Below, piece by piece: positions 61,501 through 64,000 of a stretch of 64,000 nt of DNA. The DNA lies in NCBI GenBank assembly GCA_951802425.1, contig OX637805.1, positions 2,232,001 through 2,296,000 on the forward strand, written 5' to 3'. Every line of letters starts with the position of its first letter. Position 1 is the stretch's first letter. The DNA is from Clavaria fumosa. Taxonomy: Eukaryota; Basidiomycota; Agaricomycetes; Agaricales; Clavariaceae. Made by a program: the position numbers and the translations under genes. Below the pieces are notes generated by a model, which saw only the letters and a program-made list of their open reading frames with translations, made no database searches and had not been told where the DNA came from.

Positions 61501-61735
61501 GACCGGGGGACCCAATTTGTGTCCAAATTCATGAGGGAGTTCTATGGGATGATTGGGGTTAAGGTGAACCCAAGCACAGCCTTCCACACAGACAGATGGA
61601 CAGACAGAATGGGTCAACCAGGAGGCCAAGGTATATCTCCAGGCCTATGTTGACCACCTGCAGGACAACTGGGCAGAGTGGTTGTCTACAGCAGAGTTTG
61701 CACTCAATCACTGTATGCCCCAAGTTGGGTGAAAA
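58593..61735 (+). pseudogene. Decayed pol of G4, integrase core partly kept
   Basis: Protease, reverse transcriptase and RNase H blocks match G1. Unlike G2, the integrase core survives: ISWDIVGHPLSHGHNAILVI carries the first catalytic Asp and VVSDRGTQFVSKFMREFYG the second. The stretch with the catalytic Glu (normally TEWVNQE) is out of frame because of a small duplication of GACA near 61595. It ends at FALNHCMPQ (61735). Confidence 0.82.
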
Positions 61736-62485
61736 TCACCACACAAAGAACCCTGAAATGTGGTGAATATCAATGGCTTCCTAAGTGAAAGTCACCATGA
61801 CTAGTTGATAATCAAGTGTTTATTGGGTACAGAGAATGGGTGATTTTCACCACTTTTATGTCCAAATTCACCCACTGTTCTTTGGGTGAATATCACTACA
61901 ATACAAGTGTCTTTTAAGCTAATCTCTAATACAGTAATTTTGAGATACATGGACAAATAATGCATATAAAATCATAATAAAATACTCAAATAATCGCATA
62001 AGGCATGTATTCTTGCCATATATGTATTTACTATTTTTATCTCCTTCTCAGTTCGAGTTTTTGAGAGAATGTGCCAGAATGTGCCAAAATGAGTCAGGCA
62101 GAGTCACATTCCTCATTTGGACCTCCCTAAATTAGTCAAGGCTGTTTTGAAGTGACTCAGAGGAGGCTGTGCATTGGCCTGATACAGTAAATTTATTAAT
62201 AGGCACTCCCAATGAGTGTGTGGGCCTCTGAGTCAGTTTTGAAAGACAGTTCAAAACTGAAGGTTTGATTTTAAAGTTCAAACCCTGCTATAACCTTTCT
62301 AATTAGGCAATTTTGTCACTCTGCTTGCTCTCTGGCCACCTGGCCATCCCTAAAAGGCATTTTGGCTCTAGAGGGCTTTGCCCTTGGGGATAAACAATTA
62401 TCTAAGCACTCCTGCTTAAGTAATAATTTCTAGATGGTTCCCCTGTGAAACTCATCCCCCTTTAGGATGGATGGATGACCAAGAC
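61736..62485. other. Unidentified insertion or flank with GTGAAAATCACC words
   Basis: Starts TTGGGTGAAAATCACCACACAAAG exactly where G4 integrase breaks off. GGTGAAAATCACC-like words occur in both orientations at about 61741, 61848, 61878 and 61903. AT-rich, no coding frame with motifs. It may be a non-autonomous DNA element whose far end I cannot place. Confidence 0.45.
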
Positions 62486-62694
62486 TAGTGTTGCCACAGT
62501 TCAGTTAATTTCAGTTAACCAAACTCAAACTGATGCTTTTAAAACTTCAATAAATTCTGTCAAGTTCTGGAAATATTTCAGGAGATTTCTACACATATTT
62601 TAAACCTACTCTAATTTTTCTGCAATTTTACAGATTTTATTTGAGATCAGTTTGAGATTGGTTAACTGAAATTAACTGAACCATGGCAACACTA
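62486..62694. mobile_element. hAT-type miniature element, 209 bp, 8-bp duplication ACCAAGAC
   Basis: Ends TAGTGTTGCCACAGTTCAGT and its complement form inverted repeats of nearly 50 bp with few differences. Flanks ACCAAGAC at 62478-62485 and 62695-62702 are exact 8-bp duplications. No coding capacity. The right end matches the truncated copy at 42070. Confidence 0.9.
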
Positions 62695-62702
62695 ACCAAG
62701 AC

Positions 62703-64000
62703 TTTGGATGACTGTCCCAACTGGGCAGGTACAGCACTTTGACTGTCAACAAGTTTCACCAAACTGTGAATAACTCCATGAGCTCTCAACCAATCCTCAT
62801 GAAACTTTGCACATAGGTAGAGATAAAATATAGCTATAGCTTGATACTATATGCAGAATTGTTGAGTAGGAACTTGGCATGCTATAACAGTTCGCATTTT
62901 TGATGCAATATTTACAATAATTCCCTTTGTAAATATCTCAGCCAGTTCCTATTGCTTTCCCATGAAACTTTGTAGACATATAGACAATAACTGTAGGCAT
63001 ACACCTATATGCTACATGGTACAATAGAACAGTCTCATAGGTGGATATAATGATTTGACTATAAGGATGCTACATGCAATGTCTCCACTTTGAGGGGCAT
63101 ACATACTGAAATGCTGAAAGTATAAACATGACATCCTTACAATATATCCTTCATATGCCTATGCAATTATGCAATGAGATGTGCATAATTAACTGTAATG
63201 TTTGCATATTTACTCTTATTCACAATAAGAGTAAGGAATTATCCTGTCAATGGGACTTGTCAGAGATTACCTAGAACCACGGAATCACTCTGGTGACATA
63301 AGAGTGATCCTAGAGGCAATACAGAGGAGTGTGGTAGGTGATATGCTTTGCCACTGAGACACTATTGTTAGTGCTCATCTTAGAGTACTAATAGAACTTG
63401 CAGGATTTCACTGTGATCCAATCCTTGAGCTGTGACACATGCATTGTCCATTTTAATTTGTACACCACAGACAAGTCACTGATGTACCAATGCACTGATG
63501 GCCACAAGCAGGTCCTCTCAGCTCCAAAGGACAAATATTTCTGAGAGATGGAAAGGATGTTTGGCACACTGCGATGTGCCTCCACCACAGACCCTCCTGT
63601 GGAGGGTCATGTTATGCCTCTCATGCTCAAATGTGATGTTCTCGACCAGTGCATTGCCATTGTCCTCCTTGACAAGGGTATCCCACAATGACCTAAAGGG
63701 CAATGTAAATGCTATGACCACTTGCCACCTGTAAATGGACTACTTGGCATGAATGGCAAGCTGAACCACTGCATCAATGCCAGCTTCCACATCCTCCCCT
63801 GCTGAAGCGGGCAGCACATGCACTGGCTTCGGGAGCATCACAAACATGCTGGATGGCCGTCTCTGCACCACCAGCATCCAGCCTGTCTGTGCGCCTGCCT
63901 GTCTGTGTGCCTGCCTGTCAGTGCACCTGCCTGTCCATGTGCCTACTCCAGCAACTCTTGACATGAGAACACATGTGTGGCTATGCTAAGATGCAGCCAG
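62703..64000. other. AT-rich spacer at the right edge, no gene supported
   Basis: Short frames around 63388-63734 on both strands lack motifs. At 63881-63945 there is a degenerate 16-bp tandem repeat based on GCCTGCCTGTCTGTGT, about four units. No transposon ends were recognised. Confidence 0.45.

Larger units (their letters stand above)
57417..61735 (+). mobile_element. Ty3/gypsy chromovirus copy G4, decayed, truncated in integrase
   Basis: Inserted into the gag of G3. 5' LTR 57417-57717, leader, gag 57933-58592, decayed knuckle region, protease near 59064-59360, reverse transcriptase 59650-60300 with AYVDDIIMFAEDL, RNase H 60450-60870, integrase zinc finger and core to 61735. Many stops (for example TGA for CGA at 59844 and 60295). 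At about 61735 homology stops and unrelated DNA begins; no 3' LTR appears. Confidence 0.88.

Overview
The window looks like a chromosome segment of a filamentous basidiomycete, most likely an Agaricomycete. Evidence: many short introns of about 45-65 bp, pyrimidine-rich tracts ahead of housekeeping genes, basidiomycete-style protein sequences, and a large load of chromodomain Ty3/gypsy retrotransposons. I could not run searches, so gene names rest on recognising conserved motifs and on splicing the reading frames by eye.

Layout. Bases 1-8300 are repeat-rich. A Ty3/gypsy element (G1, minus strand) runs off the left edge with a gag-pol frame still open after 904 codons. Beyond its 5' LTR lies a decayed gene of unknown function, split by a solo LTR that itself carries another solo LTR. 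Bases 8497-46406 are mostly host genes: SEC23 (COPII coat GTPase activator, -), an unrecognised 283-aa protein (+), an AT-rich gap with a fold-back element and a minisatellite, separase ESP1 (-), the 60S export adaptor NMD3 (-), RNA polymerase subunit RPB10 (+), plasma-membrane H+-ATPase PMA1 (+), condensin HEAT subunit CND1/YCS4 (+), a RING-H2 protein (-), a small unknown protein (+), a 253-aa protein that may be gasdermin-like (-), and a VPS3/VPS39-family gene lacking its N-terminal domain (+). From 46650 to the right edge the sequence is again nested transposon material: hAT-type miniature elements, a second gypsy copy (G2) with most of its integrase deleted, LTR remnants, two more gypsy copies (G3, G4) and solo LTRs with perfect 5-bp target duplications.

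Biology. The host genes are core functions rather than one pathway: secretion, chromosome segregation (separase and condensin about 10 kb apart), ribosome export, transcription, proton pumping and endosome tethering. NMD3 and RPB10 are divergent with 122 bp between start codons. Three genes (SEC23, PMA1, CND1) each need one GC-AG intron to keep frame.

I found no CRISPR array, rRNA, convincing tRNA or secondary-metabolite cluster. The points most worth following are the open gag-pol frame of G1 against its CpG-depleted relatives, a three-level nest of solo LTRs with intact target duplications, the 32-residue repeats in the PMA1 N-terminus, the possible gasdermin-like gene, and the truncated VPS3-like gene.
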